From Ravibacter sp964562455 (GTDB taxonomy: Bacteria > Bacteroidota > Bacteroidia > Cytophagales > Spirosomataceae): a stretch of DNA of 64,000 nt. Where the stretch lies: assembly GCA_964562455.1 (NCBI GenBank), contig CAZLTN010000003.1:62001-126000 (forward strand). Direction: 5' to 3'. Shown here piece after piece: positions 54,501-61,529 of the stretch. The number at the start of each line of letters is the position of its first letter. Position 1 is the first letter of the stretch. The position numbers and the translations under genes are program-made. The notes beneath the pieces are model-generated. The model ran no database searches. It was not told where the DNA came from and saw nothing but the letters and a program-made list of their open reading frames with translations.

Positions 54501-54893
54501 ACAATAGGGACGAGAAAGGCGATGAATACCGCTAAGGCGGGTTATAGCTTTACCCACAAGCTCGACAGAAACGGCATCCACTATTTCAGGGTGCAAAGCA
54601 TCGACCTGGACGGAAGTATTTCAAAAAGCCCGATCGTGAGTCTGAAAGGCGGGAAGGAATTTGCCGGGATCGTACTTTATCCTAACCCGGTTCTCAATGG
54701 AGAACTGACGATGGACACTCAGCTTGCTAACGTGAAGCACGTCAGTATTTTCACTACTGCCGGCGTACTTCTGAAGTCCGAAGCACCGAAGAGCAGTACC
54801 CTGGATATCAGGAACCTGCCGGGTGGAGTCTATATACTCCAGGTAACCTACGGAAACGGGGAGACTGCCGCGAAGACGTTTGTTGTCAGGTAA
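51504..54893 (+). CDS. Large secreted protein with DUF11 domain and T9SS type A sorting domain
   Basis: An 1129-residue surface protein. I chose the GTG at 51504 (NKIHTRFPRHS), which leads to the signal peptide (LLRIAVFALSAFFLTFHSKVVKA); an ATG at 51390 would add 38 unlikely residues. The first 500 residues form an unassigned beta-rich region; then a DUF11-type repeat domain (about 550-650: VTFKITVKNLAIDGNTPVTA, ATGVKVKDILPAGYTLVS), an SdrD-like segment (about 665-820), further Ig-like parts, and a canonical T9SS sorting domain (GIVLYPNPVLNGELT to the final KTFVVR). Likely a cell-surface adhesin. A strong bidirectional terminator follows. Confidence 0.85.
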   Translation: MNKIHTRFPRHSIFSNLFSQGLLRIAVFALSAFFLTFHSKVVKAEGSGRWGVTGNRQANLIGATTGNNGGDNEGYVKRGYMLLPSDTQGYLTEHRLYVWVKNGETVFWGFHQDGDEENNRSMTFRWYYDTQPNSPAGVPDYFPDAKTSGTGRTTMQEVSFYPRNSNSNTQGIPQNASRATAGPRQIVGNATGYYAHSFKNETGQDRAFWLEITYGNNNSNAERREFNFWDITVAKEDSPGNYTVHPGRVYCKYWHLVNSLPTSSGSSNSTSFPKGENEYDGFGFYIPIDNANTNVNDFFVKYANFGGSNAGFVVFFANSTGPGTDNNFAEDRKSKAGISTRTQYPLFLNNPDPSVWPSAILPEWSVTPVFFKRMGTSGGQGEFTVTVNTACVIDILLDLNNNNVYDPATDLLFNHQFTGPGSYVFEWDGKYANGTDVPVGNTIKFISSLAFFPVHFPIFDMEQSLGIAIWHIRPGTPYDDVLYWDDTNITGSLADAGNPKSNTTGRSGRSHKWFAVGDAGYSQNNTINTWTGAYNRSVTSTTMFNYDDEVDLAVTKKIASGENPEPEDLKDEIAVAAGEKVTFKITVKNLAIDGNTPVTATGVKVKDILPAGYTLVSMDLPPGTSWDALNNDWVIGDMEVGAELTMVIIAEVKSTGPYLNEAVASANESETNYTNNKDDATLKQFQVSGNVFHDPDAGNVNISTTGGINTIPAGVYANLVDGQTVVASVLVPHTAAPGCEPDCPVIGAFSFNTIPGQFTVALSSAFITPGSPLPVSLPLPTGWRNTGDFNGAPNTGTNASSVDGKSEAFDVVDADVSNINFGIQKPPVTDDSKYSLLEEPVSGITLPLDGTIEAKSNKTLDEIIASDADGQLTTLIITSLAEAMPSGSGTPGIPVLLYDGVPVVLNTPITGFDPAKLSIRLDGGNYVGVFFKFKVIDNGGAESNISTYTVDWLSPLPVKWKSVDVKEENSNAVVSWSTTEELNVDYFEVQYSADARSWQTIGTRKAMNTAKAGYSFTHKLDRNGIHYFRVQSIDLDGSISKSPIVSLKGGKEFAGIVLYPNPVLNGELTMDTQLANVKHVSIFTTAGVLLKSEAPKSSTLDIRNLPGGVYILQVTYGNGETAAKTFVVR

Positions 54894-54910
54894 GTAGGAG
54901 ATAAGGTATA

Positions 54911-54946
54911 AAAAAGACCTCATGCTTACGGGCATGAGGTCTTTTT
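54911..54946. terminator. Bidirectional terminator
   Basis: Perfect 15-bp stem AAAAAGACCTCATGC / GCATGAGGTCTTTTT with a six-base loop. T runs on both strands suit termination of both the T9SS gene and the converging nadC gene. Confidence 0.92.
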
Positions 54947-54994
54947 TATAGCCTACAGCTTACAGCATAAAGCCTCTGTAGCCTGTTACTATCA

Positions 54995-55852
54995 TCAATA
55001 AGCCTTCAAACTCAGATCCAAACTTTTAACATGATGCGTCAGAGCTCCGCTCGAAATACCGTTCACGCCCGTTTCCGCGATCCGGCGTATGTTTTCTTTG
55101 GTCACATTACCTGATGCTTCGGTCTCGAACCGGCTGCCTATGCGTTTGACTGCCTCACGCATATCGTCGGTCGAAAAATTATCCAGCATAACGATATCCA
55201 CGCCGCCGACGCGTAAAACCTCGTCTACTTCCTCGAGGTTCCTGGTCTCGATCTCTATCTTAAGATCTTTGCCGGTTTGTGCAAGGTATTCGCGCGTTTT
55301 CAGGATGGCCGCTTCTATACCGCCTGCATAATCGATATGGTTATCTTTAAGCATGATCATATCGTAAAGCCCCATGCGATGGTTGTGTGCCCCGCCGATA
55401 ATGGTTGCCATTTTCTCAAATATCCTGAAGTTGGGAGTGGTTTTCCGGGTGTCCAGGAGCTTTACGGGAAGGTCGCCTATCAAAGAAACCATCTCCCTTG
55501 TATGGGTTGCGATCCCACTCATGCGCTGCATGATATTGAGTGCTAGCCGTTCGGCTTTCAGAATGGATCGCGCGCTGCCTGTTACCGTTAAAACGATTTC
55601 GCCCGTATGTATGGCATCGCCATCCTGAAGGAGCTGTGTGACGAGGAGCGAAGGATCTACCTCCCTGAAAACTGCGATACCCGCAGCTACGCCGGCAAGT
55701 ATACCATCCTGCTTGACAAGTAGCCTGGCCCGTTCACGGCGCTCTGCCGGTACGGCGGCAAGAGACGAATGATCTCCGTCGGCAACATCTTCTTCAAGCG
55801 CCAGCCTGATAAGGTCCGTGATACTGCGCGGATCTGTTTCAATACAACCCAT
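54995..55852 (-). CDS. nadC: Nicotinate-nucleotide diphosphorylase (carboxylating)
   Basis: A 285-residue quinolinate phosphoribosyltransferase that makes nicotinate mononucleotide from quinolinate and PRPP in de novo NAD synthesis. Family stretches are clear: RLALEEDVADGDHSSLAAV, RLALNIMQRMSGIATHTRE, LLDTRKTTPNFRIFEKMA, GGAHNHRMGLYDMIMLKDNH and IEIETRNLEEVDEVL. A GTG precedes the ATG; I use the ATG at 55852. It starts 3 bp after the nuoJ stop and is likely cotranscribed. No nadA or nadB is near. Confidence 0.97.
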   Translation of the reverse strand: MGCIETDPRSITDLIRLALEEDVADGDHSSLAAVPAERRERARLLVKQDGILAGVAAGIAVFREVDPSLLVTQLLQDGDAIHTGEIVLTVTGSARSILKAERLALNIMQRMSGIATHTREMVSLIGDLPVKLLDTRKTTPNFRIFEKMATIIGGAHNHRMGLYDMIMLKDNHIDYAGGIEAAILKTREYLAQTGKDLKIEIETRNLEEVDEVLRVGGVDIVMLDNFSTDDMREAVKRIGSRFETEASGNVTKENIRRIAETGVNGISSGALTHHVKSLDLSLKAY

Positions 55853-55855
55853 CAC

Positions 55856-56392
55856 TTAAAAATGCCTTTCGCCGACTTCCCTTTTCCCGAGCAGAACGGC
55901 GCCTATCATCGCCACCAGGAGCAGAATGGCAGCCAGCTCAAAGGGTAATACGTAATCTTTAAACAACACCTTGCCGAGGTTTTCCACCATACCGGTCTGG
56001 GAGTTGAAAGCTGCGGGATCGACTCCAACCAGCCGGGTTTGAAGATAAGCTCCGAGAAGGATCACAAATAAGGTTCCCCCTACAATGGCTCCGGCGAGCT
56101 TGGCCAGCATCGGGTTCTTACCATATTCTTCGGCTTTCATGTTCAGGAACATGATAACGAACAGGAACAGTACCATGATGGCCCCGGCATAGACAATTAT
56201 ATTGACTGCCGCCAGGAACTGCGCATTAAGAAGGATATAGTGCCCCGATAACGTAAAGAAAGTAAGGATAAGATACAAAACGCTATGAACGGGGTTTTTG
56301 GAGATAATCACCATCAGGGCACTCAGAACCGTCAGAAATGCCAGGAAAAAAAACAATGTTTTGGTTGAGTCCTGTATCAGTAAATCGTTCAT
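55856..56392 (-). CDS. nuoJ: NADH-quinone oxidoreductase subunit J
   Basis: A 178-residue inner-membrane subunit of complex I with five hydrophobic helices: TLFFFLAFLTVLSALMVIIS, SVLYLILTFFTLSGHYILL, AAVNIIVYAGAIMVLFLFVI (with the typical NIIVYAGAIMVLFLF), LAGAIVGGTLFVILLGAYL and FELAAILLLVAMIGAVLLG. The other nuo genes are absent from this window; it sits alone between an aldehyde dehydrogenase and nadC. So it may be an isolated extra copy, or the nuo genes may be split. Confidence 0.95.
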   Translation of the reverse strand: MNDLLIQDSTKTLFFFLAFLTVLSALMVIISKNPVHSVLYLILTFFTLSGHYILLNAQFLAAVNIIVYAGAIMVLFLFVIMFLNMKAEEYGKNPMLAKLAGAIVGGTLFVILLGAYLQTRLVGVDPAAFNSQTGMVENLGKVLFKDYVLPFELAAILLLVAMIGAVLLGKREVGERHF

Positions 56393-56444
56393 GACCAGAT
56401 ATCGGTATTCAATGCGGTTTAATTTGGATGGGCAAAGATACTTA

Positions 56445-58046
56445 TTATTTTTTATGGTTTACAGGATCTTTGGTCCATTCGTTGTTCACCAGCCTCAGAA
56501 TACCTCCCGGGTTACTATCCTGAAGTTCGGCCGGAAGCAGCGAATCGTCCCAGTCCTGGAAAGACTGCGGCCTGGTGAAACGATAGATGGCGTGTCGGCC
56601 AACGGAAGTGAACCTTGCATCGGTAGCCGCAGGGAAAGGGCCTCCGTGGTGCATGGAGGGACATACCTCAACCCCGGTAGGGACACCATTCATTATAAAT
56701 CTTCCTGCTTTGCGCGCCAGCAGGCGGAGCAGGCCCGGAACGGCAGCCGCTTCTGAAGGACTTGCGAACAGCGATACTGTCAACTGGCCTTTCAGCCGCG
56801 AAACGGCGCTTTCGAGTTCTTCCAAACTTTCGAATTCAACCAATACTGAAAAAGGCCCGAAGACTTCCTCATGTAAGGCAGGATTTTCGAGGAAGGTCCG
56901 GCCTTCTACTTTAAGAATAGTCGCCGATGCCTGGTTCGCACCATTTGAAGGCTGCGCCGTCGCAGCTAGAAGGCTTGTACCAGGCTGTGATGACGCGTGG
57001 GCTACCAGGCGTTCATAATTTTCACAAATCCCCTTGGTAAGCATAGTCCCGCGGGCAACTAGCTCTATTTCCTTTTTGTAGGCAGTTTCGAAATCCTGGT
57101 TGTCGCCCGATCTGAGGATAAAAACGAGACCGGGATTGGTACAGAACTGACCAACGCCAAGCGTAACCGATCCGGCCAGGATTTTAGCCAGCTGCTCTTT
57201 CCTGGCAGCCAGTGTTTCGGGCAATATGACCACGGGGTTCACGCTACCCATTTCCGCAAAGACCGGTATCGGCTCTTCACGTTCCTGTCCGAGCTTGTAC
57301 AGCGCCATCCCTCCTTTAAGCGACCCGGTAAAGCCCACAGCCTTTGTAACCGGATGCTTTACAAGAGCGGTCCCTACTTCGTGGCCGGAATCATATAACA
57401 TGGAAAAAACGCCTTCAGGCATGCCTGTTTTCTGCGCAGCGGCTACAATTGCCTGCGCGGTGAGGTCGCTCACACCAGGGTGCGCCGGATGTGCTTTTAC
57501 GATCACCGGGTTACCCGCTGCAAGGGCCGGACCGGTGTCTACTCCTGCTACAGAATAAGCAAAAGGGAAATTACTGGAGCCGAAAACCACTACAGGGCCA
57601 AGTGGTACCTGCATTTTCCTGATGTCCGGTTTGGGTACAGGCGTACGATCAGGGATTGCGGTATCGATACTGGCGTCCACCCACGACCCTTCATCGATCA
57701 GGTCTGCAAACTGCGTCAACTGGCCTATCGTACGGCCGCGCTCACCCTGAAGCCTTGCCATTGGCAGGCCGGTCTCAAGATGTGCCCTTTCAAGAAGTTC
57801 ATCGTCAAGCGAGCTGATCTCTTCGCAGATAGCTCTCAGGAATGCCGCACGCTTTGCCGGGGACAATGAGGCGAAGGGCAGGGTAGCTTCTTCAGCGAGC
57901 TTCATGGCCGATTCTACTTCGGCCGAGGTAGCCTGGTAGAAAGCCTCCGGAAGATAAGCGTCCTGTGCTGGTACGTAAGATTTGAACGAGTTTTGTCCTT
58001 CGGCCGAAAGCTGGTAGCCGATAAAATTCTTTCCTTTAATAGCCAT
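56445..58046 (-). CDS. Aldehyde dehydrogenase (NADP+), ketoglutaric semialdehyde type
   Basis: A 533-residue cytoplasmic enzyme similar to alpha-ketoglutaric semialdehyde dehydrogenases. Key parts: SSNFPFAYSVAGVDTGPALAAG, KAVGFTGSLKGGMALYKL, general base Glu in VFAEMGSVNPVVILPE and nucleophile Cys in GVGQFCTNPGLVFI. Such enzymes finish the oxidative pathways of pentoses, glucarate or hydroxyproline by making 2-oxoglutarate. No partner enzymes of these pathways lie next to it. It starts 24 bp after the MoxR gene on the same strand. Confidence 0.93.
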   Translation of the reverse strand: MAIKGKNFIGYQLSAEGQNSFKSYVPAQDAYLPEAFYQATSAEVESAMKLAEEATLPFASLSPAKRAAFLRAICEEISSLDDELLERAHLETGLPMARLQGERGRTIGQLTQFADLIDEGSWVDASIDTAIPDRTPVPKPDIRKMQVPLGPVVVFGSSNFPFAYSVAGVDTGPALAAGNPVIVKAHPAHPGVSDLTAQAIVAAAQKTGMPEGVFSMLYDSGHEVGTALVKHPVTKAVGFTGSLKGGMALYKLGQEREEPIPVFAEMGSVNPVVILPETLAARKEQLAKILAGSVTLGVGQFCTNPGLVFILRSGDNQDFETAYKKEIELVARGTMLTKGICENYERLVAHASSQPGTSLLAATAQPSNGANQASATILKVEGRTFLENPALHEEVFGPFSVLVEFESLEELESAVSRLKGQLTVSLFASPSEAAAVPGLLRLLARKAGRFIMNGVPTGVEVCPSMHHGGPFPAATDARFTSVGRHAIYRFTRPQSFQDWDDSLLPAELQDSNPGGILRLVNNEWTKDPVNHKK

Positions 58047-58070
58047 ATTTAAATACTGATGATTTTTTAA

Positions 58071-59033
58071 TCAGATAAGCCGCTCTATGATCTGATCCAC
58101 GCTGATACCCTCGGCTTCAGCCTTGAAATTACGTACTATACGATGCCGGAGTACGGCCTTGGCAGTTTGCCTGACATCTTCAATATCAGGAGAGTATTTT
58201 CCGGTAAGCAAAGCATTACATTTAGCGGTAAGGATCAGCGCCTGGGAAGCACGTGGCCCGGCTCCCCATTCGAGGTAGTCGTTTGCAGCCTGAGCCGCCT
58301 GTCCGGAACGGGGGCGCGTTTTCTGAACCAGCCTGACAGCATATTCAACAACATTATTAGTGACGGGCACCCTGCGGATCAACTGCTGAAAATACTGTAT
58401 CTGTTCTCCCGAAAGCACCTGCATTACTTTTTCCTGCTTTTCGGAGGTAGTTTGCTGTACAATACGGACTTCTTCTTCATAAGAAGGATAATCGAGCGTT
58501 ACCATAAACATAAAACGATCGAGCTGCGCCTCCGGCAACGGGTAAGTTCCTTCCTGTTCTATAGGGTTCTGTGTGGCGAGCACAAAGAAAGGCCGGGGCA
58601 GCCCGTGCTTTTGCCCGCCGATGGTAACTGCATATTCCTGCATAGCTTCCAGCAGGGCCGACTGAGTTTTAGGCGGGGTACGGTTAATTTCGTCTGCCAG
58701 GATAATATTGGAGAAAACAGGTCCCTTGATAAACTTGAAATTCCTGTTTTGATCCAGCGTTTCAGAACCCAGTATATCGGAAGGCATCAGGTCAGGCGTA
58801 AACTGGATCCTGTTAAAAGTCAGGTCGAGAGAAGAAGCAATAGTCTGGATCAGGAGGGTTTTGGCCAGTCCCGGTACACCGACCAACAGGCAATGGCCCT
58901 GGCAGAAAATTGCAGTAAGAAGCAGCCTCACTACTTCATCCTGGCCTACGATTACTTTCCCGATTTCCTTTCTCAGCTCTTCATAAGCCGCCTTGAGCGC
59001 ATCCGCAGCTTCTACGTCAGATTTATAACTCAC
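58071..59033 (-). CDS. MoxR family AAA+ ATPase
   Basis: A 320-residue chaperone-type ATPase. Walker A GVPGLAKTLLIQ, Walker B ILADEINRTPPKTQSALLEAM, and the arginine-rich sensor region in ILTAKCNALLTGKYSP are present. MoxR proteins usually work with a von Willebrand factor A domain protein, encoded beside them, to mature large complexes. Here the typical partners (DUF58, VWA, BatD) are not downstream; an aldehyde dehydrogenase follows instead. It may serve genes elsewhere. Start is at the ATG of MSYKSDVEAADALKAA. Confidence 0.92.
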   Translation of the reverse strand: MSYKSDVEAADALKAAYEELRKEIGKVIVGQDEVVRLLLTAIFCQGHCLLVGVPGLAKTLLIQTIASSLDLTFNRIQFTPDLMPSDILGSETLDQNRNFKFIKGPVFSNIILADEINRTPPKTQSALLEAMQEYAVTIGGQKHGLPRPFFVLATQNPIEQEGTYPLPEAQLDRFMFMVTLDYPSYEEEVRIVQQTTSEKQEKVMQVLSGEQIQYFQQLIRRVPVTNNVVEYAVRLVQKTRPRSGQAAQAANDYLEWGAGPRASQALILTAKCNALLTGKYSPDIEDVRQTAKAVLRHRIVRNFKAEAEGISVDQIIERLI

Positions 59034-59437
59034 TGTATATTAATATTAAAGGGTTCAAAACAGGGATAATAAGGAAAGATAGGGATCCCGTCCATTTTTC
59101 GCCGTTTACAAAAGAAATGAACTTATCGAACTTCTCCAAGCTATCAGGTGTCAGAAATCCGCAGCCAGCTTCGACTCCGCTAGCTTCGACTCCGCTCAGC
59201 TACCGGATCGTAGGGATCAGCCGGATTTAGACACACCGGCGGCTAGCTTCGACTCCGCTCAGCTGCCGGATCGTAGGGATCAGCTGGATTTAGACACACC
59301 GGCGGCTGAGCGAAGCTAGTCAAATTAAACTGGATCAATTAGAAATTAAGCAGGGTTTTCATGTAAAGACACATTTTATACAGTCTATTGTAATTGTTAA
59401 CCTTGAACAAGTAATTCTTATCTATTTCGTACAGATT
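59034..59437. other. 404-bp intergenic region with direct repeats
   Basis: A divergent space between the MoxR gene and a Gfo/Idh gene. It contains the 63-bp direct repeats at 59180-59319 and AT-rich flanks. No clear promoter box and no open frame worth reporting. Confidence 0.6.
59180..59319. repeat. Two 63-bp direct repeats plus inverted end
   Basis: Copies at 59180-59242 and 59243-59305 differ at only two positions; each begins CTAGCTTCGACTCCGCTCAG. The second is followed by CTGAGCGAAGCTAG (59306-59319), an inverted, shortened version of that beginning, and a partial copy precedes the first (59167-59180). The core resembles the CTGAGCGAAGTCGAAGG motif at 47975. Confidence 0.9.
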
Positions 59438-60835
59438 ATGGAAAATACCTCGAGAAGAAACTTTCTCAAAAATCTGAGCATTCTTGCGGCAGGGATGAAT
59501 ATGCCGTTACCGTCGGATGCCTTCGGCGCGAATAAAAAGCTGAAAGTGCTGCTGGTCGGTACGGGCGTAAGGGGATCTTCCTTCTGGGGGCAACGCCTGG
59601 TCAGGCAATATCCCGACATTCTCGAATTTGTAGCCTTGTCCGATATCAACCCCGGCCGGCTGGCTTATGCCAGGGAGTACATGGGGGTGAGTTGCCCGAC
59701 TTATGTCGACTTCGATAAAGCGCTGAAGGAAACGAAACCCGACCTGGTAATCGTAACTACCGTCGATGCAACTCATCATGAATTTATTGTAAAAGGCCTT
59801 AAAAACGGATGTGACGTCATTACCGAAAAGCCCATGACTACAGACGCCGAAAAGTGCCAGGTTATACTGGATGCGGAAAAGGCGTCCAATAAAAAGCTGC
59901 TGGTGGGTTTCAACTACCGCTGGAGCCCTTACGTGACAAAAATCAAAGAATTGCTGGCTGCTAATGCCGTAGGTAAAATAACTTCCGTCGATTTCAACTG
60001 GTACCTTAACATACATCACGGATCTTCCTATTTCCGCCGCTGGCATGGCCTGGTGAACAAGGGCGGCTCGCTGTGGGTACACAAGGCCTCTCACCATTTC
60101 GACCTTCTCAACTGGTGGATAGACAGCGACCCGGAAGAGGTTTTTGCTTACGGCGCACTGGAACATTATGGTAAAAACGGCCCGTTCAGGGGAAAAAGCT
60201 GCCGGAGCTGTGCGCATAAAAACGAATGTAAATATTACTGGGATATTACCAAAAGCGCTCATGACATGAAGATGTATGTCGATAATGAGCAATACGACGG
60301 CTATGTAAGGGACGGATGTGTGTATCGCGAGGAAATAGATATTTTCGATAAAATGTCGGCGCAGATCAAATATGCCAACGACGTGGTCGTGAACTATTCA
60401 CTTACTACTTATTCGCCTTATGAAGGCTGGAAAATCGCTTTCAACGGGAGCGAGGGCAGGATAGAGGCCTGGCTCGACATTCCGTTTATGAAAAACGAGC
60501 AGCTCGACCAATCTGCGCTTCATGCGGCCGAAATGAACCAGAGCGGCAAGTCAGATGTCATCAATGAGCCCGTCGTCGTACATAAGAATTTTGAGGAATT
60601 CAAGATCATCCAGGTTACCAGTGAACGTGCAGGGCACGGCGGAGGCGACAGCAGGCTGCAGGACAAACTTTTTAAAAATCCCAATGCACCCGATCCTCTT
60701 AAACATGCGGCCGGTATACGCGACGGCGCTATGGCGATACTGATCGGAATAGCTGCCCGTAAGAGTATTCAGACCAAACAACCGGTTAAAATAGGAAGCC
60801 TTACTTCACTGAAGCCGGGTGTGAAAAGATTGTAG
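59438..60835 (+). CDS. Tat-exported Gfo/Idh/MocA family oxidoreductase
   Basis: A 465-residue oxidoreductase with twin-arginine signal (NTSRRNFLKNLSILAAGMN). Rossmann loop VLLVGTGVRGSSFWG and motif TEKPMTTDAEKCQV are present. Compared with the others here it carries an extra cysteine-containing insert (CRSCAHKNECKYYWD, about 255-270), which could bind a metal or form disulfides. The C-terminus has GAMAILIGIAARKSIQTKQP. Probably oxidises a sugar in the periplasm. It is followed by a hairpin and converges on the Kbp-like gene. Confidence 0.9.
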   Translation: MENTSRRNFLKNLSILAAGMNMPLPSDAFGANKKLKVLLVGTGVRGSSFWGQRLVRQYPDILEFVALSDINPGRLAYAREYMGVSCPTYVDFDKALKETKPDLVIVTTVDATHHEFIVKGLKNGCDVITEKPMTTDAEKCQVILDAEKASNKKLLVGFNYRWSPYVTKIKELLAANAVGKITSVDFNWYLNIHHGSSYFRRWHGLVNKGGSLWVHKASHHFDLLNWWIDSDPEEVFAYGALEHYGKNGPFRGKSCRSCAHKNECKYYWDITKSAHDMKMYVDNEQYDGYVRDGCVYREEIDIFDKMSAQIKYANDVVVNYSLTTYSPYEGWKIAFNGSEGRIEAWLDIPFMKNEQLDQSALHAAEMNQSGKSDVINEPVVVHKNFEEFKIIQVTSERAGHGGGDSRLQDKLFKNPNAPDPLKHAAGIRDGAMAILIGIAARKSIQTKQPVKIGSLTSLKPGVKRL

Positions 60836-60845
60836 AGATGCAAAA

Positions 60846-60876
60846 AATCCCCCGCAAATAAAATCTGCGGGGGATT
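60846..60876 (-). terminator. Terminator of the Kbp-like gene
   Basis: Perfect 11-bp stem AATCCCCCGCA (60846-60856) / TGCGGGGGATT (60866-60876). On the minus strand the stem is followed by TTTTG, so it mainly serves the minus-strand gene; on the plus strand G follows instead. Confidence 0.8.
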
Positions 60877-60902
60877 GGGGGGGCCTTCGTTTAAATTAAA
60901 TA

Positions 60903-61358
60903 TTATAGCGCAGGGATGCGAAGCACTTGTCCCGGATAGATTTTATCAGGGTGTGTCAGCATAGGTTTGTTGGCTTCGAAAATCACGGGATACTTGTTGG
61001 CATCGCCGTAGTATTGCTTGGAAATTTTTGACAGGGTATCGCCTTTCACGACGGTATAAAACTGTGCTTCAGGCTGCGGATCGGCTACTGTCAGCCTGTT
61101 ATCTACAGCTTCTACTCCTTCTACATTACCGACTGCCAGGGCAATTTTCTCGGAATCTTCCTGCTTTACTACTTCGCCTTCGAGCGTTACGGTATCGCCT
61201 GAAGTTTTAACGGTAAGACTGTTATAAGCCAATCCTAATGACTTTACATGGGCCAGAAGAGAGCTGGCTCTGAGCGGTTCTACTTCGGGTGTAGGGGCAA
61301 CTTCTTCTTTTTTGAATACTTTTTCTCCTACTCCTTTCAAAAATGACAGTAATCCCAT
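60903..61358 (-). CDS. kbp: BON-LysM protein, Kbp (YgaU) homologue
   Basis: A 151-residue soluble protein, closely matching the domain plan and length of E. coli Kbp: an N-terminal GLLSFLKGVGEKVFKK helix, a BON domain (about 38-90: LTVKTSGDTVTLEGEVVKQE, GNVEGVEAVDN) and a C-terminal LysM domain (about 98-148: FYTVVKGDTLSKISKQYYG, then KPMLTHPDKIYPGQVLRIP). Kbp binds potassium and changes shape; LysM also suggests peptidoglycan affinity. There is no signal peptide, as in E. coli. A promoter candidate lies 53 bp upstream. Confidence 0.95.
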   Translation of the reverse strand: MGLLSFLKGVGEKVFKKEEVAPTPEVEPLRASSLLAHVKSLGLAYNSLTVKTSGDTVTLEGEVVKQEDSEKIALAVGNVEGVEAVDNRLTVADPQPEAQFYTVVKGDTLSKISKQYYGDANKYPVIFEANKPMLTHPDKIYPGQVLRIPAL

Positions 61359-61410
61359 TTGAAATAATGATTAAAAGTTAAAAATTTAATACTGATAGCC
61401 TGAGCATTTT

Positions 61411-61441
61411 CAAAGCTAGGTCAAAATCGCGGATGCTACAA
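61411..61441 (-). promoter_or_regulatory. Promoter candidate of the Kbp-like gene (TTG-N20-TAGCTTTG)
   Basis: On the minus strand TTG (61439-61441) is followed after exactly 20 bases by TAGCTTTG (61411-61418), a full match to the Bacteroidota -33/-7 promoter form. The gene starts at 61358, giving a leader of about 45 bases. The best promoter call in this window. Confidence 0.6.
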
Positions 61442-61529
61442 CGATTAGACCGGAAAATAAAGAAGAGGTCACATTGTCGGCGGAAAAGGTTTTCTACCTT
61501 TAATCTCATTCCTCCTTCCTGCCGGTTGC

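Noticed and set aside
58143..59069. Open frame of 308 codons on the plus strand
   Set aside because: It is antisense to the MoxR ATPase, which has Walker A and B motifs.
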